The notes below the pieces were generated by a model that ran no database searches, had not been told where the DNA came from, and saw only the letters and a list, made by a program, of their open reading frames with translations. DNA of 48,305 nucleotides from the NCBI GenBank assembly GCA_028692275.1, contig JAQUXR010000018.1, positions 1 to 48,305 of the forward strand, written 5' to 3'. Numbering within the stretch: position 1 is the stretch's first letter; each line of letters begins with the position of its first letter. A program made the translations under genes and the position numbers. The DNA is from Frisingicoccus sp009929615. Its GTDB lineage: Bacteria > Bacillota > Clostridia > Lachnospirales > Lachnospiraceae. Shown here one piece after another: positions 1 to 8,089 of this stretch.

Positions 1-15
1 CACACCTTTCATCTC

Positions 16-51
16 CTTGTAAGAATATTTACTACTCTTAAATCTTACAAG
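16..51. repeat. Inverted repeat upstream of helicase-like fragment
   Basis: CTTGTAAGA at 16-24 and TCTTACAAG at 43-51 form a perfect 9-bp inverted repeat with an 18-nt loop, followed by ATTTTTATT. It could be a weak terminator for a gene off the left edge or a regulator-binding site. Only the repeat is seen; the function is open. Confidence 0.4.
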
Positions 52-99
52 ATTTTTATTTCAAGGTGGTAAACTAATTCGCTAGCGAATCGGTTAAAA

Positions 100-1653
100 G
101 TGGTTAACTATTATAATAGCGTTTACAATAAATACTTAAGCGGATGTACAGAAGCACAAAATGTATATAGAGCAATAGTTGAAAAGCTAAAAGATTACCT
201 AGTAAAGAACATAAGGCAAATGCAGCGTATAGAAGTTAACCATGATAAAAAACAATTAAATGATTTAATAGTCAAGTTTCATTATAAAGTAGTTGAGGCA
301 ATTGACGAAAGGAAATTCAAACATCTCAAGAGGTATGCAGATTTCAAAAATGTAAATACCGTTGAAGAGGCACGAAGTGTAATAGTCGAGAAAGTGAAAC
401 AAATAGAAAAATTTTATAATAATACTGATGTTATAAAATATGGATCATATCTGCATAGATATAACCCAAATTTGAAATTGTTTACACTGAAGAACAATAT
501 ATGGATAGATGCATCTGCAAGTTTTAATTATATCTATAAGATTGCAAGAGATACATTTGATTTGGCATCAAAAAGTGAAAGATTAATCGACCATTCAAGA
601 AGTAAGTTGATTTTTGATATTGTCACTAGAAGTACAACTTCCGGAAAAAATAAATATATAGATTTGGAAAAAGAGGTATTAGAACATATTTGTGATAACT
701 TAGAAGATGATGATAAAATACTAATCATGGATAATAAGGCTGAATGTGAAAGTATTGATACAATGCTAAAGTCGGAACAATTTGAACCACTTGCTATTAT
801 GCGTGATGAAGGCAAATTTGAAACTGTTAATTTTCAAGCTATGAGAGGTAGCAATAGTTGGGCTAAATTTAATAAATTATATATCATACAGCAACCACAA
901 TTCTTATTAGTATATTATGTTTTTTTATATGAATACTGGAAGAAGTGTAAGTTATCGAATAATGAAATGTTTCTTGGAAATCATATTGATGAAAAAGTGG
1001 ATGAATCGGTATTTGGCTTCTATTTACCATCAGCCAAGGATGGAAACAAGACTATATATACGCAGGAAGAAAAAATTCATAGTAATGAACTGGAATTGGT
1101 AAGATATACAACACAAGCTTCATCAATTTATCAAGGAATAAAGAGAATACAGAGAAATACGTGTCCCACAGGAGAAATGGTAATCATGCTTGGGGATAAG
1201 AGGATGAGAGATTTGATTGTAGCACAATTAAAAAATATTAAAGTAGAGTATACCGATTTGAAAATAACTCCCAAAAAAGAAAGCCCTGAAAATGATGTTA
1301 AAAAATTAGCGGATATGGTTTATAAAATGCCTATAGGATATATTGCAGATATTGATATAATTGCAAAAGAACTAAATACAGACAGGGCTTATATTCACAC
1401 CATTATTAATCGCAATCCGGGGATAAAGGAAGTTATGAAAAATCGGTCTATTTCAATAATCCGATTATCGAAAATAACATGGTATTTATTATCTCAAGAT
1501 GAAGAAACTGCAATACCTATACAAATACTAGAAAAGCAGTTTTCAATTAAGTGGGAAAATTATAGAAAGACTAAGGAATATACTACCTTGAATTACAAAA
1601 GAAAAATAAATACAAAGAAAGGAAATGTTCATATTGGATCAGTTAAATATTAG
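100..1653 (+). CDS. Helicase-like (SF2 C-terminal lobe) protein, probable N-terminally truncated mobile-element gene
   Basis: The 517-residue product has no Walker A or DEAD/DEAH box, so the N-terminal helicase lobe is missing. Around residues 245-365 it carries features of an SF2 helicase C-terminal lobe: MRGSN followed by a hydrophobic strand (LYIIQQPQ), then YQGIKRIQR, which fits the Q-x3-R-x2-R pattern of motif VI. The last 100 residues are basic and could bind DNA. The start is a GTG with no well-spaced ribosome binding site (an AAGGTGG lies about 30 nt upstream), and a stop codon lies only 27 nt upstream in frame, so this may be the downstream half of a decayed gene. Base composition is much more AT-rich than the region after 4000. 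Helicase relationship is inferred from weak motifs; the boundaries of the reading frame are clear. Confidence 0.6.
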   Translation: MVNYYNSVYNKYLSGCTEAQNVYRAIVEKLKDYLVKNIRQMQRIEVNHDKKQLNDLIVKFHYKVVEAIDERKFKHLKRYADFKNVNTVEEARSVIVEKVKQIEKFYNNTDVIKYGSYLHRYNPNLKLFTLKNNIWIDASASFNYIYKIARDTFDLASKSERLIDHSRSKLIFDIVTRSTTSGKNKYIDLEKEVLEHICDNLEDDDKILIMDNKAECESIDTMLKSEQFEPLAIMRDEGKFETVNFQAMRGSNSWAKFNKLYIIQQPQFLLVYYVFLYEYWKKCKLSNNEMFLGNHIDEKVDESVFGFYLPSAKDGNKTIYTQEEKIHSNELELVRYTTQASSIYQGIKRIQRNTCPTGEMVIMLGDKRMRDLIVAQLKNIKVEYTDLKITPKKESPENDVKKLADMVYKMPIGYIADIDIIAKELNTDRAYIHTIINRNPGIKEVMKNRSISIIRLSKITWYLLSQDEETAIPIQILEKQFSIKWENYRKTKEYTTLNYKRKINTKKGNVHIGSVKY

Positions 1654-1794
1654 TGAGAGAATAACAAAATTTGTCGTGATATAGTGACACTTCTATAATA
1701 CTATTAATTACAGTTCTGTCGTTAAAAGGTGACAAAATTAATTTTATAATTTGTATGACATTACCTTATTAGAATTAGTATTTCGCTGAGGGGT

Positions 1795-1863
1795 CTGGGG
1801 TGGTAGCGAAAAAGCTATTTAGACACGAGGAACGAAGTGGCTAAATGGCTGTTAGCACCCCAG
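1795..1863 (+). other. Long imperfect RNA hairpin (structured RNA candidate)
   Basis: CTGGGGTG (1795-1802) pairs with CACCCCAG (1856-1863); after a one-base mismatch the stem continues for four pairs. A five-base bulge follows on the left arm, then AGCTATTTAG (1813-1822) pairs with CTAAATGGCT (1841-1850) over ten positions including one G-U, and CAC/GTG closes the terminal loop. The whole is about 69 nt, unusually GC-rich for this AT-rich island, and has no T-tract, so it is not a simple terminator. It sits 40 nt ahead of the 60-residue ORF in a mobile-element remnant. It could be a leader RNA, an origin-type structure or a regulatory RNA. Confidence 0.5.
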
Positions 1864-1902
1864 GAATAATTTTCATAATCAAAATAATGGAGGAATAAGA
1901 AA

Positions 1903-2085
1903 ATGTTAAATGATAAAAGTATTAATAGTATTTTAGAAATGGATGAAGATAAGGCAAAGGAATTATTAATTCAGATACTGAGTAGTTATAGCGCTATTGG
2001 TAGTGTACAACATGATCAGGAATCATTTATAAAGGATGTAAAACATATTTATCTCAAGATAGTACGCAATCAGTATGAATTTTAA
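1903..2085 (+). CDS. Small hypothetical protein, 60 residues
   Basis: The start ATG has an excellent ribosome binding site (GGAGG, about 9 nt upstream). The product is acidic to neutral, lacks cysteines and signal sequence, and is predicted by eye to be mostly helical. No family is recognised. It stands alone between the structured hairpin and the next terminator, in the AT-rich island, so it is most likely cargo or a regulatory gene of the former mobile element. Confidence 0.6.
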   Translation: MLNDKSINSILEMDEDKAKELLIQILSSYSAIGSVQHDQESFIKDVKHIYLKIVRNQYEF

Positions 2086-2232
2086 TTAATAAATATAAGC
2101 AAACTGTCTATTGCAGAATGCTAGCCATTTTTTGAAGAAGTATTGCCTTATTACATATAGGAATGATTTTGTTTTCATGTTGGCAATATTCTTCAAGCGA
2201 AAAAATATTAAATAAATATTTATATAAATAGG

Positions 2233-2263
2233 AACTGTCAGCTCATTTGGGTTGGCAGTTTTT
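2233..2263 (+). terminator. Rho-independent terminator
   Basis: AACTGTCA (2233-2240) pairs with TGGCAGTT (2253-2260; one G-U pair) and runs into a short T-tract. It separates the 60-residue gene from the following small membrane protein gene. Confidence 0.6.
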
Positions 2264-2299
2264 GTATACAAAAAAACATATTTTAAGGAGGATAAGAAA

Positions 2300-2533
2300 A
2301 TGGGAAAATTTACAGACCAATTATTATGGCAAATGGTAATGGATACAATCAGAGTAGTAATGGTGGTTTATGCTTTAGGTATTCTTATTTTATTAGGGGA
2401 AGGTATAACTCGGTTAGAGAAACTAATTGGAAAATTAATTGTGAGAGGGTGTAAAGGTATATGGCGATTAGTTAAACACATATTCAGCAGACCACAAATT
2501 GCGGTTACAGCAGAACAAAATACGGAGGTATAA
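2300..2533 (+). CDS. Small single-pass membrane protein, 77 residues
   Basis: A hydrophobic segment at about residues 15-34 (VVMVVYALGILILLGEG) is followed by an amphipathic basic tail, giving a small one-pass membrane protein. The ATG at 2300 is preferred over an in-frame ATG at 2252 because AAGGAGG lies 9 nt ahead of it, and the upstream codon falls inside the terminator hairpin. It ends 2 nt before the methyltransferase start, so the two are probably co-translated. No family recognised; similar small membrane proteins are common in conjugative elements of Clostridia. Confidence 0.65.
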   Translation: MGKFTDQLLWQMVMDTIRVVMVVYALGILILLGEGITRLEKLIGKLIVRGCKGIWRLVKHIFSRPQIAVTAEQNTEV

Positions 2534-2535
2534 AA

Positions 2536-3618
2536 TTGGATTTTAGGAAGATTGAATTAAGCAAATTAGTTCCGGCAAGTTATAATCCGAGAAAGGATTT
2601 AAAGCCCGGAGATGCAGAGTTTGAAAAGATTAAAAGGTCGATTGAGGAGTTTGGTTATGTCGAACCAGTTATCGTCAACGATGATATGACTATTATTGGT
2701 GGTCACCAGAGAGCCAAGATATTGTCAGCACTTGGATATAATGAGATTGATTGTGTAGTTATTACGGTTGATAAAACTAAGGAAAAGGCTCTGAATATCG
2801 CACTTAATAAGATTACAGGTGATTGGGACACAGAGGCACTGGCAGTGCTGCTTAGTGAGTTGGACAAAGAAAGTTACAATATTGAACTTACTGGCTTTGA
2901 ATGGGATGAAGCAGAGAAATTATTAAAGACCTTAGGTAATGATGATAATTCGGCTGACGATGAGTTTGAGATAGAACTTCCAGAAGATCCGATTTCAAAA
3001 CGTAATGATATATGGCTCTTAGGTAGGCACAGATTGATGTGTGGAGATTCTACATTGTCCGAAGATATCAAATTCTTAACTGATGGTAAAACAGTGGAGA
3101 TGGTATTTACAGATCCACCTTGGAATGTTAATTACGGTGCTACTGATCATCCGAGTTGGAAGTCTAGAACTATACAAAATGATTGCATGAGTACTGAGGA
3201 CTTTAAAGAATTTATGGAGAAGTCATTTGCTAGAATGGCAGAATCAATGGTTGTAGGAGGTATGGCGTATGTAGTTATGTCAGCACAAGAATGGGGTTCT
3301 CTTATGCCAGCACTTGCAGATAATGGATTCCATTGGTCATCAACAATTATATGGAATAAGGATAGATTGGTTCTGTCCAGAAAAGATTATCATACCCGAT
3401 ATGAACCTATTTGGTATGGTTGGAAAGATGGTGCACCGAGAATACATCCACTTACTGATAGGCAGCAATGTGATGTGTGGGATATACCAAGACCTACTAA
3501 AAGTGAAGAGCATCCAACAATGAAGCCTATGGAATTGGTACAAAGAGCCATTGAGAATAGTAGCAAACGTGGTAACTTCATTCTGGATCAGTTTGGTGGA
3601 ACGGGTACTATGTTGTAA
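2536..3618 (+). CDS. ParB-domain DNA methyltransferase, C-terminally truncated
   Basis: Residues 1-95 form a ParB/Srx-like N-terminal domain (VPASYNPRK, then GGHQRAKIL). A linker leads to an N6-adenine/N4-cytosine methyltransferase domain with the catalytic motif DPPW at about residue 193. The AdoMet motif (FGGTGT, usually FxGxG followed by about 50 more residues) lies only a few residues before the stop, so the final helices and the last conserved block are absent. This order, catalytic motif before AdoMet motif, is the beta class. The start is TTG, supported by GGAGGT 8 nt upstream. Such fusions are typical of prophages and conjugative elements. The methylation activity is doubtful because of the truncation. 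Confidence 0.85.
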   Translation: MDFRKIELSKLVPASYNPRKDLKPGDAEFEKIKRSIEEFGYVEPVIVNDDMTIIGGHQRAKILSALGYNEIDCVVITVDKTKEKALNIALNKITGDWDTEALAVLLSELDKESYNIELTGFEWDEAEKLLKTLGNDDNSADDEFEIELPEDPISKRNDIWLLGRHRLMCGDSTLSEDIKFLTDGKTVEMVFTDPPWNVNYGATDHPSWKSRTIQNDCMSTEDFKEFMEKSFARMAESMVVGGMAYVVMSAQEWGSLMPALADNGFHWSSTIIWNKDRLVLSRKDYHTRYEPIWYGWKDGAPRIHPLTDRQQCDVWDIPRPTKSEEHPTMKPMELVQRAIENSSKRGNFILDQFGGTGTML

Positions 3619-3657
3619 CTAGTATCATGACCACAAACGTAGAAAAGGAGAAAAGTA

Positions 3658-3858
3658 ATGTTTGAAAAATCCTATGTTGTAACATTTGATAAGAGAACGA
3701 AGGTTATGGTAGATGCAAAAAATAAAAAACAGGCAAGGGAACTTGCGTCAAAATTTAAAACTTTTAAAAAGGAAAGTATGCTTGGGTATACAACAAATGA
3801 GGTGACCAGCATACACACCTTTTGGTTTGATTTCTTTTTTGGCAAAAGGAATATGTAG
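3658..3858 (+). CDS. Hypothetical protein, 66 residues
   Basis: The ATG is preceded by AAAAGGAG at proper spacing. The product is basic and short, with no membrane segment or signal peptide; the N-terminal half alternates in a way compatible with a beta-alpha fold (YVVTFDKRTKVMVDAKNKKQ), and the C-terminus is aromatic. It follows the truncated methyltransferase by 39 nt and precedes a strong terminator, so it may be the last gene of the mobile remnant. No family recognised. Confidence 0.55.
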   Translation: MFEKSYVVTFDKRTKVMVDAKNKKQARELASKFKTFKKESMLGYTTNEVTSIHTFWFDFFFGKRNM

Positions 3859-3919
3859 GTTGTTGTTATTGTGGGACATAGTGTGATAAAATTAATATGA
3901 TAACAGAAGGACAAAAACG

Positions 3920-3950
3920 AAGCTGCTGACTTGACTGCCAGCAGCTTTTT
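3920..3950 (+). terminator. Strong rho-independent terminator at end of AT-rich island
   Basis: AAGCTGCTG (3920-3928) pairs perfectly with CAGCAGCTT (3939-3947), followed by Ts. It closes the mobile-element remnant; composition becomes less AT-rich beyond it. Confidence 0.85.
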
Positions 3951-3951
3951 G

Positions 3952-3978
3952 TAACCTTTTTATTGAGCCACTTGTACT
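3952..3978 (+). promoter_or_regulatory. Candidate ECF-type promoter of the sigma gene
   Basis: TAACCT (3952-3957) and TGTACT (3973-3978) are 15 nt apart, the same spacing as in the three AAACCT/CGTCTA promoters elsewhere in this window. AACC in the -35 and GTAC in the -10 are usual for ECF promoters, which often drive their own sigma gene. The match is weaker than the other three and abuts the upstream terminator. Confidence 0.4.
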
Positions 3979-4016
3979 ATTAGTGAAAGGCCTTAAAAAA
4001 CTTGAGAGGAGTGCTT

Positions 4017-4499
4017 ATGAGAGAACCGGTTCAAGAGCTGATTGAACGGTATCAGCACAACATTTACGGGGTTGCATTTAATGTGTGTAAAAATGCAGAA
4101 GACGCGGAAGATGTTGTCCAGGATACATTTATTCAGTATCACACAATAAAAAAAGAGTTTGAAAATGAACAGCATATACGTGCATGGCTGATAAGGGTGG
4201 CAATCAATAAGGCGAAAAATATGAATCGTACTTTTTGGCGTCAGAATAAAGTCTCTTTGCAGGATTACATGGAAACATTGGTTTTTGAGACTCCGGAGTC
4301 TGAGGAATTATTTGAAACGGTAATGAGACTGCCGGAAAAGTATCGGATTATCCTTCATTTGTTTTATTATGAAGATTACACTACCCGGGAAATTGCGGAT
4401 ATTTTAAAAATATCGTTAAGCAACGTAAAAGTCAGATTATCACGGGGAAGGACACTGTTGAGAAATGCATTGCAGGAGGAGTGGGAAGATGACAAATAA
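4017..4499 (+). CDS. ECF-type RNA polymerase sigma factor
   Basis: A 160-residue sigma-70 family protein with only regions 2 and 4, the ECF layout. Region 2 spans about residues 5-75 (AEDAEDVVQDTFIQYH, then HIRAWLIRVAINKAKN), and region 4 spans about 95-150 (LPEKYRIILHLFYYEDYTTREIADIL, then SNVKVRLSRGRTLLR), where the helix-turn-helix reads the -35 element. The ATG at 4017 has GAGAGGA at the right distance and is preferred over an in-frame TTG at 4002. The next gene overlaps its end by 11 nt and encodes a one-pass membrane protein, the standard sigma/anti-sigma arrangement. Target genes are not known; the candidate promoter just upstream suggests autoregulation. Confidence 0.92.
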   Translation: MREPVQELIERYQHNIYGVAFNVCKNAEDAEDVVQDTFIQYHTIKKEFENEQHIRAWLIRVAINKAKNMNRTFWRQNKVSLQDYMETLVFETPESEELFETVMRLPEKYRIILHLFYYEDYTTREIADILKISLSNVKVRLSRGRTLLRNALQEEWEDDK

Positions 4500-5091
4500 A
4501 GAGAAATATAAACAGGCATTTTCTGTATTACACACCTCCGAAAACTTTTCTTTGGGGGTGGAAAAAATGACGATTATAAAAAGAAAACGAAAAATAAGAA
4601 CACTCGTTGCGTCAATGATCATTTGTTTATTAATTATAGCCGGAGGCGGAACAGCATATGCAACAGATGTAGGGGGTATCCAGCATAAGCTTCAAGTGTG
4701 GATTCATGGTGAACAGACGGATGTAAATGTGGATTTCACAGGAGAGGGTTCCTATAACTATAACTACAAGGACCGGGATGGAAATGAGATACAAGCCGGT
4801 GGTGGCGGCATAGCAATAGAGAATGATGGAAGTGAACGGCCATTAACCGATGAAGAATTGATGGAAGAACTGATGGATTATCTTGATTCTCCGAAGGTGG
4901 AATATGAAGAAGATGGTTCGGTATGGATTTACTATCGGGACCAAAAAATTGATATAACGGATAAATTTGAAGATGGCATTTGCTATGCAAAACTTTCGGG
5001 GGATGACGGGACCTTATATATAACGATTAAATATCAAAATGGCTACAGTATCAGCCCGCATAAATATGACAGTCCATCGTCATTTGAGTAG
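4489..5091 (+). CDS. Putative membrane anti-sigma factor
   Basis: A 200-residue protein with a cytoplasmic basic segment of about 38 residues, one membrane segment (LVASMIICLLIIAGGGTAYA), and an extracytoplasmic region of about 140 residues rich in Asp, Glu, Gly and Tyr. The start ATG lies inside the sigma gene with AGGAGG 9 nt ahead, so the pair is translationally coupled. Topology and position fit an anti-sigma factor that holds the sigma at the membrane until an envelope signal is received. The N-terminal part has no clear zinc-type HxxxCxxC anti-sigma motif. The function is therefore inferred from context. Confidence 0.75.
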   Translation: MTNKEKYKQAFSVLHTSENFSLGVEKMTIIKRKRKIRTLVASMIICLLIIAGGGTAYATDVGGIQHKLQVWIHGEQTDVNVDFTGEGSYNYNYKDRDGNEIQAGGGGIAIENDGSERPLTDEELMEELMDYLDSPKVEYEEDGSVWIYYRDQKIDITDKFEDGICYAKLSGDDGTLYITIKYQNGYSISPHKYDSPSSFE

Positions 5092-5191
5092 GATATTATG
5101 CCGTATTGCAGTAGATTAACCCCAAAACCTGTGCTACAATCAAAAGAGAGAAAATCACTAAATAGGTTGAAAAGTCTGGGAGCGAAAATTG

Positions 5192-5899
5192 ATGATAGAA
5201 ATAAAAAATTTACTTAAAACGGCCATTATTACCATTGATATGCAGAATGATTTTGTGGACCCCAAAGGGACGATGCCGGTTGAAGGCGCTATGGAAATCA
5301 TTCCCGTAATGACAGGGGTGCTGAAGGCGGCAAGGCAGGCAGGAATGCCGATTATACATATTGTCAGGTATTATCTGCCGGATGGAACAAATGCAGACCT
5401 TTGCCGTCGTGAACTTATAGCCTCCGGAGTAGAGATTGTGGCACCGGGAACGAAAGGGGCAGAGGTATTTGATGCTTTAAAGCCCGGAAGTTTTGTAGGG
5501 GAAATGATGGACGCACATATGCTTATGTCCGGGGTTCCCCAGCTTATTGGGGAGTGGGAATGGGCTATGTATAAACCGAGATGGGGAGCTTTTTATCAGA
5601 CGAAGTTGGAGGATTTTTTAAAGGAAAAGGGCATAGATTCATTGATTTTTATGGGTATCAATTTTCCAAACTGTCCACGAACAACCATTTATGAAGCCAG
5701 TGAGCGTGATTTTCGGCTGGGTCTTGTGACAGATGCCATGTCCCGTTTGTATGACAGAGGTGTTGATGAATTGAAAAACATAGGGGTATCCATGCTTACA
5801 GGCCAGGAACTGATAGAAAATATATGCGGCCTTACTAAAAATGATGAAAGATTTGAAGCAGAAGACGGCAGAGAAATCCTGAAAACAAATTTAATATAG
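5192..5899 (+). CDS. Cysteine hydrolase, isochorismatase-like family
   Basis: A 235-residue alpha/beta hydrolase of the isochorismatase-like fold. The catalytic triad is visible: Asp16 in ITIDMQNDF, Lys128 in YKPRWGAF and nucleophilic Cys161 in NFPNCPRTT. Related enzymes hydrolyse nicotinamide, N-carbamoyl compounds, ureidoacrylate or isochorismate; the substrate cannot be read from sequence, although the RYY-LPDG segment and the long C-terminal tail resemble members annotated simply as cysteine hydrolases. An ATG at 5192 with GGGAG upstream is preferred to the adjacent TTG. It is probably monocistronic; the neighbouring sigma and lipoprotein genes give no metabolic hint. Confidence 0.88.
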   Translation: MIEIKNLLKTAIITIDMQNDFVDPKGTMPVEGAMEIIPVMTGVLKAARQAGMPIIHIVRYYLPDGTNADLCRRELIASGVEIVAPGTKGAEVFDALKPGSFVGEMMDAHMLMSGVPQLIGEWEWAMYKPRWGAFYQTKLEDFLKEKGIDSLIFMGINFPNCPRTTIYEASERDFRLGLVTDAMSRLYDRGVDELKNIGVSMLTGQELIENICGLTKNDERFEAEDGREILKTNLI

Positions 5900-5963
5900 G
5901 TGAGTGGTATGATAAATACATCAAAAGAAAACAGTGATTAACGAAAGGAAAGAGGTAAAAAAT

Positions 5964-6308
5964 ATGAAAAAATTAGCATTGTTTGTTGTATTAGGATTTA
6001 TACTGACATCTATATTAGGCGGCTGTGGAACAAAGAGCGTTGCAGGAACAACCTGGGCTCTTGACGGTGGTGAATATCAGGGGCATGAAATAAGCCGTGA
6101 AGAGATGGAAGATACTTATGGAGAAATTCTTTACATGTTCCGTTCAGATAATGTTGTGACCGTTTCTGTTGATGGAATGACAGATGAAGGAACCTGGACT
6201 CAGGATGGAAAAACAGTTACAATCGGCGGAATCGGTTCATTGGAACTGAAGGGAAATAAACTGATTATGGAAGACAGCGAGTCAACGATTGTTTTTAAGA
6301 AAAAATAG
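5964..6308 (+). CDS. Small lipoprotein, 114 residues
   Basis: A basic start, hydrophobic core and lipobox ending LGGC mark a lipoprotein signal peptide, so the mature protein is anchored on the outer face of the membrane. The mature part of about 90 residues alternates short strands (GTWTQDGKTVTIGG, LELKGNKLIM) and resembles small beta-barrel lipocalin-like or META-like domains of the kind that begin with a GTTW motif. Start chosen at the ATG with AAAGAGG upstream. It ends at a strong terminator. Confidence 0.75.
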   Translation: MKKLALFVVLGFILTSILGGCGTKSVAGTTWALDGGEYQGHEISREEMEDTYGEILYMFRSDNVVTVSVDGMTDEGTWTQDGKTVTIGGIGSLELKGNKLIMEDSESTIVFKKK

Positions 6309-6332
6309 TAAAAATTTTAATATCAATTTTTG

Positions 6333-6364
6333 AAATGTCAGGATTTAGGTCCTGGCATTTCTTT
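6333..6364 (+). terminator. Rho-independent terminator
   Basis: AAATGTCAGG (6333-6342) pairs with CCTGGCATTT (6351-6360) with one G-U pair, followed by CTTT. It closes the lipoprotein gene. Confidence 0.8.
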
Positions 6365-6385
6365 ATGTAAGGAAAGTTGGAAGTA

Positions 6386-6394
6386 TGATATAAT
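6386..6394 (+). promoter_or_regulatory. Extended -10 promoter of the metallopeptidase operon
   Basis: TGATATAAT is a perfect extended -10 element (TG, one base, TATAAT). No good -35 is visible, as is usual for this class. It lies 61 nt before the metallopeptidase start codon. Confidence 0.6.
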
Positions 6395-6454
6395 ATAGGC
6401 AACGTGACCGGGGAATTTGGTTTCCGAGGTTCTGCAAGAGGAGAGGATTAGGTT

Positions 6455-8077
6455 ATGAAACGAAAAAAACAGATGATTACTTCGATAGTGGGCACAAGTA
6501 TATTATTAACTTCCGCACTTTGTGTGGGGTGTGGACCGGCAAAAGTAGCGGCGGCAAGTGCGTCAACGACGATGGCGGTTGAGGAGACAACTTCTGAGAC
6601 AGTTATGCAGACAGTAGATACGTCTATTTATGATAATAAAGAGATTTTACCTTATGATGGAACACCGGTAAGCATGGGTTTAGATGCTTTCATGGCATTT
6701 AATGATTATTTAAATACAGTCAATGTAAATTATGAATATGAAGAGTTCTATGGTATTGATGAGGCGTTGAATAAGCAGAGCAGCACGCCTTTTGTTAAGA
6801 GCGAGACCCATTCACATTCCATTGAGTTGAAAGACGGCAAATTTGATGCAGAGGCGATGGTTGATGTTGTTCTGAACAATAATCAGGCATATTTAGAATC
6901 AGATGAAGTTTCTGACTTTAAAAAATCTACCTACAGCGAATTAACCAGAAGTGAGATAGCAAATTTGTCTTCGGTGATTGCCGATACATTAAATGCGGAG
7001 ATAGAAAGAAACCCTTCGATTGATATTGAGGAACTTAAATGTGTCGTAGGGAATTTAAAGATGTTTTCTTCAATCTCCACGAGCAATGCCTACGTTAATA
7101 TGGATGATTGCTTGGCTATTTCACCGAATATGATTGACATTGCTTCGATTATTAATAGTGATAATGAAAATGTCGAAAGAGATATTATTGTGCATGAGTC
7201 CATGCATCTGATTCAGAAAACCTGTGCGGATAACCAAAAAGATGTTGAGGTCATTGGTATTTCTCATTCCTATGAGGATTTGGATGTCAATCCATTGAAG
7301 TGGCTGTGGTTCTTAGAAGGTTCTGCAGAGAAGGAAATGTGCAATATTACAGGTGATGAAGCAATTACATACAAATACAAGATATCTTATTTAGACAGTC
7401 TTACGATGGCAACCATGTTAAGAGATGGGGTGAGTGCAGATCAGACAGAAAAGATATGTTTTCAAAATGACCCGGAGATACTATATCAGCAATTCGGCTG
7501 TGAAAATGATGATGAAAAATGTGAGTTAATTAAGATGATGTACACGACAGACATCTTACAGTCTGAAAGAGAAGACTTCTATGAAAAATATGAGCCCGTT
7601 TATGGTGCTGTTGATAACGAAGAGCAGCTCGTTCCCCTGCAGAGAGAGTTGAAAGTTCCGATTTGCGAAACATTAACGAAGGAATTTTATGAAAATCTGG
7701 GCAGCTATATGAGCTCCGGTTCTATTACCATTGACGATATGAATTATTTAATCAGAGTTTTCGAGGGGGATGTTAATAGTCATCTGGATTGTGCCAATAT
7801 TGAAAAGGCAGAAGAGAATATTGAATTTATGAATGTCTATATTCCTATTCAGGACGAATTTTTCAAAGCCGTGGCGGATAGCACGGATTATTCCTATGAG
7901 GACTTATTGGAGAGATATAATAAATATGTTCCGGATGAAGTTCCTGAATTATTGAACGGCATTGATATGGGCAAAAAAGAGTTTGCCATTTATCGCATGA
8001 ATGACGTTGGCGACAGGGCCAAATATAATATGCGGGAAATGAAGGAAATGGTTTCGGTTAAACCGAATACACCGTAG
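6455..8077 (+). CDS. Membrane-anchored zinc metallopeptidase-like lipoprotein
   Basis: A 540-residue exported protein. The signal peptide ends in a cysteine at residue 26 (ALCVGC), an imperfect lipobox. A HESMH motif at residues 247-251 (VHESMHLIQ) gives the two zinc-binding histidines and catalytic Glu of the HExxH class. A downstream FLEGSAEKE places Glu288 where gluzincins have the third ligand, about 40 residues on. The remaining sequence is acidic and helical, and no known peptidase family is recognised. The gene heads an operon with a GH3 enzyme 12 nt downstream, so a role at the cell wall or in extracellular protein turnover is plausible. The substrate is unknown. Confidence 0.8.
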   Translation: MKRKKQMITSIVGTSILLTSALCVGCGPAKVAAASASTTMAVEETTSETVMQTVDTSIYDNKEILPYDGTPVSMGLDAFMAFNDYLNTVNVNYEYEEFYGIDEALNKQSSTPFVKSETHSHSIELKDGKFDAEAMVDVVLNNNQAYLESDEVSDFKKSTYSELTRSEIANLSSVIADTLNAEIERNPSIDIEELKCVVGNLKMFSSISTSNAYVNMDDCLAISPNMIDIASIINSDNENVERDIIVHESMHLIQKTCADNQKDVEVIGISHSYEDLDVNPLKWLWFLEGSAEKEMCNITGDEAITYKYKISYLDSLTMATMLRDGVSADQTEKICFQNDPEILYQQFGCENDDEKCELIKMMYTTDILQSEREDFYEKYEPVYGAVDNEEQLVPLQRELKVPICETLTKEFYENLGSYMSSGSITIDDMNYLIRVFEGDVNSHLDCANIEKAEENIEFMNVYIPIQDEFFKAVADSTDYSYEDLLERYNKYVPDEVPELLNGIDMGKKEFAIYRMNDVGDRAKYNMREMKEMVSVKPNTP

Positions 8078-8089
8078 AGGAGAAAGAAT

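Noticed and set aside
1787..1806. G-quadruplex in GAGGGGTCTGGGGTGG
   Set aside because: Only two runs of four G and one of two G occur; a four-run quadruplex is not formed, and the Gs are better explained by the hairpin stem.
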